Assembly (NCBI RefSeq): GCF_002312805.1
Contig: NZ_NMUA01000008.1
Location: 62,001 to 126,000 of the forward strand
Direction: 5' to 3'
From: Sphingobium sp. D43FB
GTDB lineage: Bacteria; Pseudomonadota; Alphaproteobacteria; Sphingomonadales; Sphingomonadaceae
DNA length: 64,000 bases
Position numbers and translations under genes: made by a program. Under the pieces are notes generated by a model, which was given only the letters and a program-made list of their open reading frames with translations, had not been told where the DNA came from and made no database searches. Shown piece after piece: positions 56,002 to 64,000 of the stretch (positions are counted from its first letter, which is position 1; every line of letters begins with the position of its first letter).

Positions 56002-58854
56002 TCAAAATATGTCCCAGACCGCTGATCGGTAGCCCAGTCGCTTGCGGTCCGCCGCGCTCCACTGATTGCGATGAAACATCAGGTCGAAGGCTGTGTTGCC
56101 CGCCGTATCCGCGCGCAGGGTTTCGGTCGCGCGCTGGAGTTTATGGATGACATGCGCGTCGGGCACATAATAGATTTTCTTGCCGGTAAACGTCCGCATC
56201 AAGTCGCAATAGGCCCGGTCGGAGCGGTAGTGGCGGCCGAATTCAGCGTCCAGCGGCCCTATGCTCTCAATGACCGGACGCCGGATATAGGCAGCGAAAA
56301 AGGGTGCATAATGGAGTTCGACCGGCCCACCATCATGATAGACATCAACCCGCAGGATGTTTCGATGATGGGCAGAAAGGTTGACGTCGGCCGCATAGGC
56401 AGGATTGGCATAGGGCGCATGTTGTTGCACCGTCTTGGTGCCCGGCGGCAGAATCTGGCGCGGCACCGTGATGCCCGCGTCAGCCAGGGCGAAGGCCGCT
56501 TGCTGCAAAGCCTGCACTGATCCTGGCTGCACGATGGCATCATTGTTCAGCAGCAAAATGTCGGCGTCGGCGCGCGCAATGGCAATGCCTTGGTTGACGG
56601 CATAGCTGAAGCCGTAATTCTCGTTATTCTCGATCAATCGCAACTGCCCCGCATCCCGGCGTTGGCGCAGCCGATCAACAACATCGTGATCCGATCCGTT
56701 GTCGACGACGATGATCTCCAACTGGCCCTTCCAATCGCGCGCGCAGAGCGCATCCAGGCACTGATTGATATCCTCCAATGATTGCCAGTTGGGAATGATG
56801 ACGCTGACCGGATGGTGAAGGTCGCTCAGATCTTGCTTGGACAGGCGGGCCGCCATGCGATCTTGGAATTCGCGTCTTAATAATGTCATGTCATTGGGGC
56901 GATCATGGACGCGCGTGACCTGATTTTCCGCGCGATCGAAATGATATTGGGTCAACAGGACGGGAACGGTCCACAAACTCGCTTTGTCCATGATGCGCAG
57001 GATGAAATCGAAATCGACATAGCGGATCAACTGTTCGTTCAGTCCACCGATGTCGGCGACGAGGCTACGGCGATGGGCAAGCGAGTTGAGATCAATATAA
57101 TTATTATTTTCCACCAGTGCCTTGTTCAAATGACCGTATCGAGCGGCAAAGGGCTCCTTGTCATTACCGCGAAACAGGAATTGGCCCGTGGCGATCGCGT
57201 CGGCTTCGGGCAGTTCCACGAAGGCACCGACGGTAGCGGCAAGATACCGATCGTCCCACATATTATCGCTGTCGAGATAGGCAATGATCTGCCCGTCGGA
57301 CAATGTCACACCGATATTGCGCGCTTTGCACTGCCCGCCATTGCGTGACAAAGGAATGAGTCGGATGCGGGGGTCGTCTATGCCGCGAATGACGGCGACG
57401 CTGTCATCCTCGCTGCCGTCATCGATGATGATCAATTCAAAATTGCGATATTGCTGGGACGAGATCGACTGGATCGCTTCGCCTAGAATGTCGGCACGAT
57501 TATAGATCGGCATGATCACTGACACGAGCGGCGGCTGTTCAAGCGCCAGCGCCTGTCGGGCGAGATGATCGGCGATATTCTCCATCACGGCGAAACAGCG
57601 CTTGTCCTCATCCATGAAGGGCACGGGAATCATCGGCTGGATCATCGAGCAGCGGAGAAATTCGTCAAAATTCCTGTAGGCTCGTATTGGCCGTTCCCAT
57701 CGACAACTGCGGGTCGTGACCAACTGGCCCGTGGCGGCGTCGATCAGCGCGATGTCATGCGTGCTACCATCGACCAGGTTGCGCGGGACATTGACGTGAA
57801 AGGCGTGCCGTCCTTCGTTGATGTTATTATCCTTCAAGTCCTGGCGAAAGACCGAGGCGATGACGCGGATTTCCACATTTTCGCAGCGCAGGATGACATC
57901 GCGCGGGCAGGGGTCATCTGGCGCGGCGAGCCAGCCTCTTATCACGGCCGCGCGGGGATGGAGATCAAGGCTTCCCTGCAACGGCCTGGGGCGTGCCCGT
58001 GACCTGGCGATGGCCAGAGTCGCAAGGGTCTGTTTGATCGATACGACCTCCCTTGGCAGGTCATGGGGGAATGCGGTTTCAACGGCGAGGCGAGGGGAAA
58101 AGCCGCACGTGTCGCTCAATAATATCTGGCCGCCCATGATCGTCGCCACCATGCCGAACATGCGTTCGAGTGCATGCGCCGACAGGCCATCATCGGTATA
58201 GGATGCTTCTTCAAAATCGATTGGACATTGCGCGATGGCATCCAGGATGGAGCGCCGGAACCAGAAGCAGGATCCAGCGATAAAGCCCCAATCCTCCTTT
58301 CGAAAATCAAAATCATTCAATATCGACCCAAATAAATTTTCAATATTAGGTCCATTTTTGAACAAGTTCTTCGGGCCGTAAAGATATAGGTGTCGCGATC
58401 CGGCAATCAGTATGTTCGGAAAATTCCTAAAATATTCGATAATATGTCCGACATGATGGCTCGAAGATGAAACGCCCTGCAACAGTGTTTTTCGCCATTC
58501 TTCTGGTTCTTTCAGACCCTTCTTGGAATGTATTTTGCACAGGAAATCATATTTGGAGAGATCGACCATAGTGCGCAGTTGCAACAGGGCACCGAAATCC
58601 TGCCCTATATTTTTTACGGGGAATAATCGCGCATGGGGGAAGGATCGCTCGATATAGGATCGTTGCGCTGAATCGATGTCGTTTGAAAATGTAACGAATT
58701 GATCGGTCTCGTCAGGAAAAAAATCGACATGTCGTCGTATTTCTTCGACTGTATCGATATGCCATATATGCAATATCAGCGCATTATCGGACATGATATG
58801 ATCAGAGTTTCCAATTCCTGGCCCAGAATAGTTACGTTCGCCTTGTTGAAACAT
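56002..58854 (-). CDS. Multi-domain glycosyltransferase: RgpF-like plus two GT2 domains
   Basis: 950 residues in three parts. Residues ~25-275 resemble the rhamnan synthesis protein F domain (DFLCKIHSKKG, GSCFWFRRSILDAI). After a linker domain (~290-390), a GT-A fold GT2 follows (~440-650, VSVIMPIYNRADILGEAIQS, IAYLDSDNMWDDRY). A second GT2 lies at ~690-910 (VSVIIPNWQSLEDINQC, DILLLNNDAIVQPGS). It probably builds a surface or secreted polysaccharide by adding several sugars. No polymerase, flippase or sugar genes are beside it. Start: ATG 58854 has GGAAG five bases upstream; ATG 58794 is also possible. The gene, mostly its 5' third, is AT-rich. Confidence 0.8.
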   Translation of the reverse strand: MFQQGERNYSGPGIGNSDHIMSDNALILHIWHIDTVEEIRRHVDFFPDETDQFVTFSNDIDSAQRSYIERSFPHARLFPVKNIGQDFGALLQLRTMVDLSKYDFLCKIHSKKGLKEPEEWRKTLLQGVSSSSHHVGHIIEYFRNFPNILIAGSRHLYLYGPKNLFKNGPNIENLFGSILNDFDFRKEDWGFIAGSCFWFRRSILDAIAQCPIDFEEASYTDDGLSAHALERMFGMVATIMGGQILLSDTCGFSPRLAVETAFPHDLPREVVSIKQTLATLAIARSRARPRPLQGSLDLHPRAAVIRGWLAAPDDPCPRDVILRCENVEIRVIASVFRQDLKDNNINEGRHAFHVNVPRNLVDGSTHDIALIDAATGQLVTTRSCRWERPIRAYRNFDEFLRCSMIQPMIPVPFMDEDKRCFAVMENIADHLARQALALEQPPLVSVIMPIYNRADILGEAIQSISSQQYRNFELIIIDDGSEDDSVAVIRGIDDPRIRLIPLSRNGGQCKARNIGVTLSDGQIIAYLDSDNMWDDRYLAATVGAFVELPEADAIATGQFLFRGNDKEPFAARYGHLNKALVENNNYIDLNSLAHRRSLVADIGGLNEQLIRYVDFDFILRIMDKASLWTVPVLLTQYHFDRAENQVTRVHDRPNDMTLLRREFQDRMAARLSKQDLSDLHHPVSVIIPNWQSLEDINQCLDALCARDWKGQLEIIVVDNGSDHDVVDRLRQRRDAGQLRLIENNENYGFSYAVNQGIAIARADADILLLNNDAIVQPGSVQALQQAAFALADAGITVPRQILPPGTKTVQQHAPYANPAYAADVNLSAHHRNILRVDVYHDGGPVELHYAPFFAAYIRRPVIESIGPLDAEFGRHYRSDRAYCDLMRTFTGKKIYYVPDAHVIHKLQRATETLRADTAGNTAFDLMFHRNQWSAADRKRLGYRSAVWDIF

Positions 58855-58972
58855 CGGACTTCCGTAGATGGGATGACAGAATTGGTGGTAGGCTAGTCGT
58901 TATTATTGATCCAAATCAACAGAATTCATTTAGGTCAGACCTTCGTGCGAGATACGACGGCAGGTTCTGCGA

Positions 58973-59308
58973 CTATTTCCCCACGAAAAGGAACCCCACC
59001 GCGCCCATGATGCAGGCGAAGGCGGCGAGGTGGCGCCAGTGGAGGGGTTCGCCCAGCACGGTGACCATGAAGCCGCCGAAAATGACCAGCGCGATCGCTT
59101 CCTGTGCGACCTTCAACTGTCCCGCGCTCCAGCCATGTGCATAGCCGATGCGGTTGGCGGGAACGGCAAAACAATATTCGACCAGCGCGATGCCCCAGCT
59201 GATCAGGATGACCAGCAGGATCGGCTTTTCCATCCCGCCCTTGAGGTGCCAATACCAGGCGATGGTCATGAAGACATTGGAGATGATCAGCAGGGCGATG
59301 GTCGGCAT
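58973..59308 (-). CDS. DUF486 family small membrane protein
   Basis: 111 residues, four transmembrane helices: TIALLIISNVFMTIAWYWHLK, VEYCFAVPANRIGYA, FGGFMVTVLGEPL, FACIMGAVGFLFVG. It matches the DUF486 family, relatives of small drug/metabolite transporters. No substrate known. AAGAGG six bases before ATG 59308 decides that start over the longer frame. Confidence 0.85.
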   Translation of the reverse strand: MPTIALLIISNVFMTIAWYWHLKGGMEKPILLVILISWGIALVEYCFAVPANRIGYAHGWSAGQLKVAQEAIALVIFGGFMVTVLGEPLHWRHLAAFACIMGAVGFLFVGK

Positions 59309-59384
59309 AGGGGCCTCTTTTGGGACGGGCGAACGCTTTGGCACCGCGCACGGCGGCGGCGCAAGCGATCGTGCAAAAAGACCG

Positions 59385-59413
59385 TTGCAAGCGCCAAATC
59401 CCTCGCCTATAGG
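59385..59413 (+). promoter_or_regulatory. Predicted promoter of tRNA-Ala
   Basis: TTGCAA (59385-59390), 17 bp spacer, TATAGG (59408-59413), followed by the GC-rich GCAGCGC. The -10 ends 12 bp before the mature 5' end, a normal distance for a tRNA promoter. The best-looking promoter in the window. Confidence 0.6.
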
Positions 59414-59425
59414 CAGCGCTCCTTT

Positions 59426-59499
<74 letters not shown>

Positions 59500-59501
<2 letters not shown>

Positions 59502-59520
59502 ACCCCTCCCTTTGGGGTTG
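59500..59520 (+). terminator. Hairpin just after tRNA-Ala
   Basis: CAACCCC and GGGGTTG form a perfect 7 bp stem around TCCCTTT, overlapping the last two bases of the encoded CCA end. No T run follows. Weak terminator or processing signal. Confidence 0.4.
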
Positions 59521-59566
59521 CTCGAAGGACTTTACCGCCAGCGCCCTGCGCGCCTAAGGCGGTCTC

Positions 59567-60337
59567 ATGACAGATATGGAAGATCGCAGCCGTCCGGCTG
59601 CCACCGTCGTGATCGTGCGCGACCGGGCCGATGGGCCGCCGGATATATTGATGATGGAACGGGCCAGCACCATGGCCTTTGCCGCAGGCGCGCTCGTCTT
59701 TCCGGGCGGCGCGGTCGATGCGGACGATCATGATCTGGCCGCGCGGATCGATCACGGACTGGAGCAGGACGAGGCCGCCGCACGCATCGCCGCGATTCGC
59801 GAAACGATCGAGGAAGCCGGGCTGGGCGTTGGCTTGCATGGCGTGGTGGACGCCGCCACCGTGCTGCGCCTGCGCGACGGCTTGCGCGAAGGCGTGGGCC
59901 TAGGGGCGTTGCTCGATCGGCATCGGCTGGAAGTCGCGTTCGATGCGCTGACGCCCTTTGCCCGCTGGCATCCCGCGCCCTTCGATCAGGCAACGCGGAT
60001 CTTCGACACGCGCTTCTACATCGCCCGCGCGCCGGACGGACAGATGGCCACCGTCGACACGACCGAAAATGTAAAACTGTTCTGGAGCGGCGCGACGGCC
60101 ACGCTGGCGCAATGCGATGCGGGGGAGGGGAAGGTGATTTATCCGACGCGGCGCAATCTGGAGCGGCTGGCCCTGTGCGCCAACCATGCCGAACTGGTCG
60201 CCCATGCGCGCGCCTATCCTGTCGAAAAAGTACGGCCCTGGCAGGAGGAGCGCGACGGCGAGCGCCATTTATGCATCCCCGATCATCTGGGATATCCGAT
60301 CACGTCGGAACCTATGGGGCAGGTCAGGCGTGCTTGA
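59567..60337 (+). CDS. Nudix hydrolase
   Basis: 256 residues. The Nudix box is present as GGAVDADDHD ... AIRETIEEAGL with an insertion inside, as in the NUDT7/NUDT19-like group. The C-terminal part contains TPFARWHPAPFDQATRIFDTRFY, also seen there. It may cleave a diphosphate in CoA derivatives or nucleotides; the true substrate is unknown. The extensin-like gene follows 3 bp later. Confidence 0.82.
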   Translation: MTDMEDRSRPAATVVIVRDRADGPPDILMMERASTMAFAAGALVFPGGAVDADDHDLAARIDHGLEQDEAAARIAAIRETIEEAGLGVGLHGVVDAATVLRLRDGLREGVGLGALLDRHRLEVAFDALTPFARWHPAPFDQATRIFDTRFYIARAPDGQMATVDTTENVKLFWSGATATLAQCDAGEGKVIYPTRRNLERLALCANHAELVAHARAYPVEKVRPWQEERDGERHLCIPDHLGYPITSEPMGQVRRA

Positions 60338-60340
60338 GCC

Positions 60341-61066
60341 ATGCGCAAACTTCATGTGACCCTTCGCCGGCTCGTCCTGCTCGCCGTCCTGCTGTTTCTC
60401 CTGCTGCTCGGCTATGCGCTGGTGCGGCAGCGGCCGCAGGACATGCCGTGGACTGAGCTGGACCTCAGCCAACCGATCGGCATGTTCACCGGGCGCAAGC
60501 TGACGGCGCTGACCGGTGACGCCGCGCAATGCCGCGCGCTGCTCGACCGGGCGGGCGTCGATTATGTCGCGGTGCAGCCGGGTGGCGCGGACCAATGCGC
60601 CTATGCCGACGCGGTGCGGTTGCGCGCGGAAAAGGATGCGATCGCGCTGGCCCCGGCGTCGGTCGCGCCGTCCTGCCCGGTCGTCGCCGCGCTCAAACTA
60701 TGGGAGTGGCAGGTCGTGCAGCCCGCCGCCCAGCGCATCTACGGCCAGTCGGTACGGTCCGTGCGCCATCTGGGCAGCTATAGCTGTCGCCGCATGTATG
60801 GCCGCAGCCAAGGCGATTTCAGCGAACATGCGACCGCCGACGCGCTCGACGTGGCCGACTTCACCCTGGCCGACGGCCGCAGCATCAGCGTGCTGCGCGA
60901 CTGGAAAGGTGAGGGCGAGGATGCGCAATTCCTGCGCGCCGTGCGCGACGGGGCGTGCGACCTGTTTGCGACCGTCCTGTCACCCGACTATAATGCCGCG
61001 CACCGCGACCATTTTCATCTCGACCAGGCCGAACGCGGCGCAATGGGGGGACGGGCCTGCCGGTAG
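60341..61066 (+). CDS. Extensin-like C-terminal domain protein
   Basis: 241 residues. One membrane anchor helix (~10-28), then the extensin-like C domain: CPVVAALKLWEWQVVQPAA, GSYSCRRMYGR, SEHATADALDVADF and the final DHFHLD. The conserved His, Asp and His suggest a metal-binding peptidase like the VanY/D-Ala-D-Ala group, perhaps acting on peptidoglycan; that is inference. It is likely in one transcript with the Nudix gene. Confidence 0.82.
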   Translation: MRKLHVTLRRLVLLAVLLFLLLLGYALVRQRPQDMPWTELDLSQPIGMFTGRKLTALTGDAAQCRALLDRAGVDYVAVQPGGADQCAYADAVRLRAEKDAIALAPASVAPSCPVVAALKLWEWQVVQPAAQRIYGQSVRSVRHLGSYSCRRMYGRSQGDFSEHATADALDVADFTLADGRSISVLRDWKGEGEDAQFLRAVRDGACDLFATVLSPDYNAAHRDHFHLDQAERGAMGGRACR

Positions 61067-61198
61067 GGGCCGCAAGGCTTAGATTGGCTCATTCGTCATA
61101 ATAGACCAAGCTGCCCCGTGTGATATCCGTCAGTTACCGGAAAATGTCCAAGAACCAAAAGCTCGTCGTTCTGCCGAGTTACCTACGCTGCAGCCCCT

Positions 61199-61735
61199 TC
61201 AGGACACAAAAGCCTTTTCCACTGCGCCGATAGCCTGTTGTAGAGATTGGGCACGGCTACAATCCATGCCGCATTTCTCCTGCTGCGACCGCAGATTTCG
61301 CAACAGATCGCGTGCTGTATCCGCATTGCCGAGACGGATTTCCGCAATCGCCAGACCAGACACCGCACCGACATGGCGGTAGTGGCCCATTTTTACCAAA
61401 GTGCGGAAGTAGCGCTTCGCCGTTTCAGCATCGCCGACGCCCAGTGAAGCAACAGCTTTCAGGAATCGGGTCTGGCGATTGGCAGAGCGGGCTATACTGT
61501 CGGTGAGCATCGCGTCAGCTTCAGCATAGCGACCGTCAGAAATAAGGACGCTGGCGGCTTTGGCGGCTGAGACATCATAAGAGCGACCGCCCAGGTCTGT
61601 TGGTGTAGTGGTATCGCCCGTGCTGTTAGCCGAAAAAGCGTAAAGGCCGGACGATGTCACGGGGCCTTGCACGACCTGCGCCATTGCCGGCGTCGCTAAA
61701 GCGCAACAGAGGGATGTCAGGAAAGCCAATCGCAT
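61199..61735 (-). CDS. Secreted TPR-like protein, unknown function
   Basis: 178 residues. Signal peptide ends near PAMAQ. The rest is helical, with TPR-like spacing: AKAASVLISDGRYAEADAMLTDS, RFLKAVASLGVGDAETAKRYF and RLGNADTARDLLRNL. A pair of cysteines (CGMDCSRAQ) near the C-terminus may form a disulfide. AAGGAG lies seven bases before ATG 61735. No named family is recognised. Confidence 0.6.
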   Translation of the reverse strand: MRLAFLTSLCCALATPAMAQVVQGPVTSSGLYAFSANSTGDTTTPTDLGGRSYDVSAAKAASVLISDGRYAEADAMLTDSIARSANRQTRFLKAVASLGVGDAETAKRYFRTLVKMGHYRHVGAVSGLAIAEIRLGNADTARDLLRNLRSQQEKCGMDCSRAQSLQQAIGAVEKAFVS

Positions 61736-61843
61736 CGCATGCTCCTTCTCTATTAAAGAGAAGCTACGCGCATGTGAGTGGCGAGTCAAAACGCTTTTTA
61801 AACGGACATGCTTTGATATACATCGCGGCGATTGGACCGTGAC

Positions 61844-63355
61844 CTACTGCCCAAACCCCGCATCCCGCGCCAACGCCACGGCTTCGCGCGCCGCTGCCAG
61901 CAACGCACCGCTCTTGGCCTCGCACTCACGCTGCTCATAATCGGGGTTCGAATCCGCGACGATGCCTGCACCGGCCTGCACATGCATCACGCCATCCTTC
62001 AACACCGCGGTGCGCAGCACGATGCAGCTGTCCATATTGCCGTCCGGCCCGAAATAGCCGACGCCGCCAGCATAGGCCCCGCGCGTTTCGGGTTCCAGCT
62101 CGGCGATGATCTCGCACGCGCGCACCTTGGGCGCGCCGGACACGGTGCCCGCCGGAAAGCCAGCGAACAGGGCGTCGAGCGCGTCCTTCTCTGGCGACAG
62201 GCGGCCGACCACGTTGGACACGATATGCATGACATGGCTGTAAAATTCGACGGTGTAGCTGTCGGTCACGGTCACGCTGCCAGCGGTCGCTACCCGGCCG
62301 ACATCGTTGCGGCCAAGGTCGAGCAGCATCAGATGTTCGGCCCGCTCCTTGGGATCGGCGAGCAGGCTTTCGCGGTTCGCGGCGTCCTCCACGGCGTTCT
62401 TGCCGCGCGGGCGCGTGCCTGCGATCGGCCGGATCGTGACTTCGCCATCGCGCGCCCGGACCAGGATTTCGGGGCTTGACCCGATAAGCGCGAAGCCGGG
62501 CAGGTCGAGATAATAGAGGAAGGGCGAGGGATTGATCCGCCGCAGTGCCCGATAAAGCGCGATCGGCGGCAGGGTGAAGGGGCTGGTGAAACGCTGTGCC
62601 AGCACCACCTGAAAAATGTCGCCCGCCACGATATATTCTTTGGCGCGATCGACCATGGCGGCATAGCGGCCCGGCTCCAGCACCGGCGTCACGGCGATGT
62701 CGGCAATGTCGGCCGGGGCGGGGAGGGCCGGGATCGGTGCAGCCAGCCGCGCGGCGGTCGCTTCGATCCGCTCCAACGCCTGCGCGATGGCGCGATCCGC
62801 GTCGGCAAAACTGCCCTTCCACACCGGCGCGACCAGATAGAGCTGGTCGGCCAGGCGATCGAAGATCAGAATGACGGTCGGCCGCACGAACAGCATGTCG
62901 GGCAGGTCGATCGGATTGGGGGCAGGGCGGGGCAGTTTCTCGACCAGGCCCACCGTCTCATAGCCGAAATAGCCGACCAGACAGGCCAGCGCTGCGGGCA
63001 GCGCCGGGTCCATCTCTGCCCGGCATTCGGCGACCAGATCGCGCAAGGCGTCCAGCGCGGCCGCCTCCAGCGGCGCAAAGGTGTCGCGGTCGGTCGCCCA
63101 GTGACGGTTGATCGCGGCGCTCTGCCCATGGGCGCGAAACACCAGGTCGGGGGCCAGGCCGATCAGGCTGTAGCGGCCGCGCACCGCGCCGCCCTCGACC
63201 GATTCGAGCAGATAGTCGCCGCGATCGGCCTCGAACAATTTGAGCGCGGCGGAGATCGGCGTGTCGGTGTCGGCAATCTGCCGCCGCCACACCAGCGCGG
63301 ACTCGCCGCGTTCCAACGCCGCCCGCGCCGCTGCGTCGCCCCCGCCTGCGATCAT
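61844..63355 (-). CDS. trpE: Anthranilate synthase component I
   Basis: 503 residues; with TrpG turns chorismate into anthranilate, the first step of tryptophan synthesis. The chorismate-binding core is clear: PIAGTRPRGKNAVEDAANRE, LLDLGRNDVGRVA, HVMHIVSNVVGRL and PAGTVSGAPKVRACEIIAELEP. The N-terminal feedback region contains LLESVEGG, the tryptophan-binding mark. Its ATG comes 1 bp after the stop of the PpiD-like gene. Confidence 0.95.
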   Translation of the reverse strand: MIAGGGDAAARAALERGESALVWRRQIADTDTPISAALKLFEADRGDYLLESVEGGAVRGRYSLIGLAPDLVFRAHGQSAAINRHWATDRDTFAPLEAAALDALRDLVAECRAEMDPALPAALACLVGYFGYETVGLVEKLPRPAPNPIDLPDMLFVRPTVILIFDRLADQLYLVAPVWKGSFADADRAIAQALERIEATAARLAAPIPALPAPADIADIAVTPVLEPGRYAAMVDRAKEYIVAGDIFQVVLAQRFTSPFTLPPIALYRALRRINPSPFLYYLDLPGFALIGSSPEILVRARDGEVTIRPIAGTRPRGKNAVEDAANRESLLADPKERAEHLMLLDLGRNDVGRVATAGSVTVTDSYTVEFYSHVMHIVSNVVGRLSPEKDALDALFAGFPAGTVSGAPKVRACEIIAELEPETRGAYAGGVGYFGPDGNMDSCIVLRTAVLKDGVMHVQAGAGIVADSNPDYEQRECEAKSGALLAAAREAVALARDAGFGQ

Positions 63356-63356
63356 C

Positions 63357-64000
63357 TTATTGGTCGCCGCTGGTGGTGGCGGCCAGCGCCCTGCGCACGC
63401 CTTCGACCGCATTGGCATTGCGCGTGACCTTCAGATGCTTTTCGACCGCGCGCTCGAACTGCTGGCCATATTCCTGGCCGATCACTTCGCCGAGCTGGTC
63501 GCGCATCTGCGCCATCAATTCGGGCTGGTTCTTGGCATCGCCCCGTTCGATCGCGTTGAGCTGGACCACGAAATAGCCGCGATCCTGGCCGATCGGCAGC
63601 GTCTTGACCGTGTTCGCCGCCATCGAGAAGAGGATGGCGATTTCGGCCGGTGGGCGCTGCTCGCCGCGCATGATGTCGGCGCGCTTGCCACTCAGCGTCT
63701 GCGGCGCGGGCAGCTTGACGCCGGCCTGCGCGATCGCGTCGGCCAGCTTCATGCCCTTGGCGACCTTGGCGCGGATCTGTTCGGCCAATGCCTTCGCCTT
63801 ATCGTTGCCGGCGTTCAGCTTATATTGCGCCTGCACGATCGGCTTGACCTTGGCCAGCGGCGGCGGCGCGGCGGCGACGATCTCGCCCGGTGCGATCATC
63901 GCATAGCGCTTGTCTGGAGTGATCGGCACCATCTGCGCGTCGTCGTCGGCGCTCATGGCAAAGACAGGCGCCAGCAGCGGCTGCACGTCGGGTGCGACCA
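63357..64000 (-). CDS. Peptidyl-prolyl isomerase of PpiD type (C-terminal part)
   Basis: The frame is open to the window edge; 214 residues of the C-terminus are visible. RYAMIAPGEIVAAAPPPLAKVKPIVQAQYKL, AEQIRAKVAKG and DRGYFVVQLNAIERGD match the C-terminal region of SurA-N/PpiD-like proteins, periplasmic chaperones anchored in the inner membrane. The parvulin domain itself is outside. It is directly upstream of trpE on the same strand, a pairing common in sphingomonads. Confidence 0.75.
   Translation of the reverse strand, partial: VAPDVQPLLAPVFAMSADDDAQMVPITPDKRYAMIAPGEIVAAAPPPLAKVKPIVQAQYKLNAGNDKAKALAEQIRAKVAKGMKLADAIAQAGVKLPAPQTLSGKRADIMRGEQRPPAEIAILFSMAANTVKTLPIGQDRGYFVVQLNAIERGDAKNQPELMAQMRDQLGEVIGQEYGQQFERAVEKHLKVTRNANAVEGVRRALAATTSGDQ

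Overview
The window is about 64 kb of GC-rich (roughly 64%) chromosomal DNA from an alphaproteobacterium, almost certainly a sphingomonad (Sphingobium/Sphingomonas type). The evidence is the family of palindromic repeats built on CCGTTCG...GAGCGAAGTCGAGAA, the gene order rpsB-tsf-pyrH-frr-uppS-cdsA-dxr-rseP-bamA-ompH-fabZ, a eukaryote-type NADP isocitrate dehydrogenase, an APH-fold homoserine kinase, and an outer-membrane assembly cluster without lipid A genes. Most genes are core housekeeping genes. I see no phage, insertion sequence, CRISPR array or plasmid function.

Layout. 1-2.8 kb: tail of a DAO-type oxidoreductase, a YegP-like protein, an aminotransferase and a chorismate mutase. 2.9-7.5 kb: rpsD and two secreted peptidases (S9 and M28). 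7.5-15.2 kb: a DUF6265 protein, the aguA/aguB putrescine pair, the ispH-thrB-rnhA operon, a lipoprotein and argS. 15.2-20 kb: SPOR protein, nagZ, a GNAT-nitrilase fusion and icd. 20-34.4 kb: psd-pssA, then the long translation/envelope cluster from rpsB to fabZ, and rpmE. 34.5-41.8 kb: aroK-aroB, a secreted protein of unknown function coupled to xerD, accA and an M48 protease. 41.8-48.6 kb, the most accessory part: two Flp pilins, mutT, bfr/bfd, a repeat-rich RTX-like protein of low GC, a DUF418 protein, a BioC-like methyltransferase and a GIY-YIG nuclease. 48.6-56 kb: purL, an orphan gene, an MliC-like lipoprotein, xseB-ispA, coaD, a cyclophilin and queA. 56-64 kb: a large AT-rich glycosyltransferase fusion, a DUF486 protein, tRNA-Ala, a Nudix hydrolase, an extensin-like protein, trpE and the tail of a PpiD-like chaperone.

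How the genes fit together. The rpsB-fabZ run joins translation (S2, EF-Ts, RRF), UMP kinase, undecaprenyl, phospholipid and isoprenoid synthesis, and outer-membrane assembly (RseP, BamA, Skp-like). aguA and aguB give a two-step route from agmatine to putrescine. Chorismate is made (aroK, aroB) and used (chorismate mutase, trpE) by enzymes encoded at three separate places. bfd and bfr handle stored iron.

The most interesting signals are: a protein of five tandem ~110-residue repeats with a type I secretion-like C-terminus; five copies of one palindromic repeat family and two loci of a second; a set of promoter candidates with a TTG-type -35, 16-17 bp spacer and no T at -7, some followed by a shared GGCGCGCC block at ribosomal protein genes; and a structured rpsB leader.
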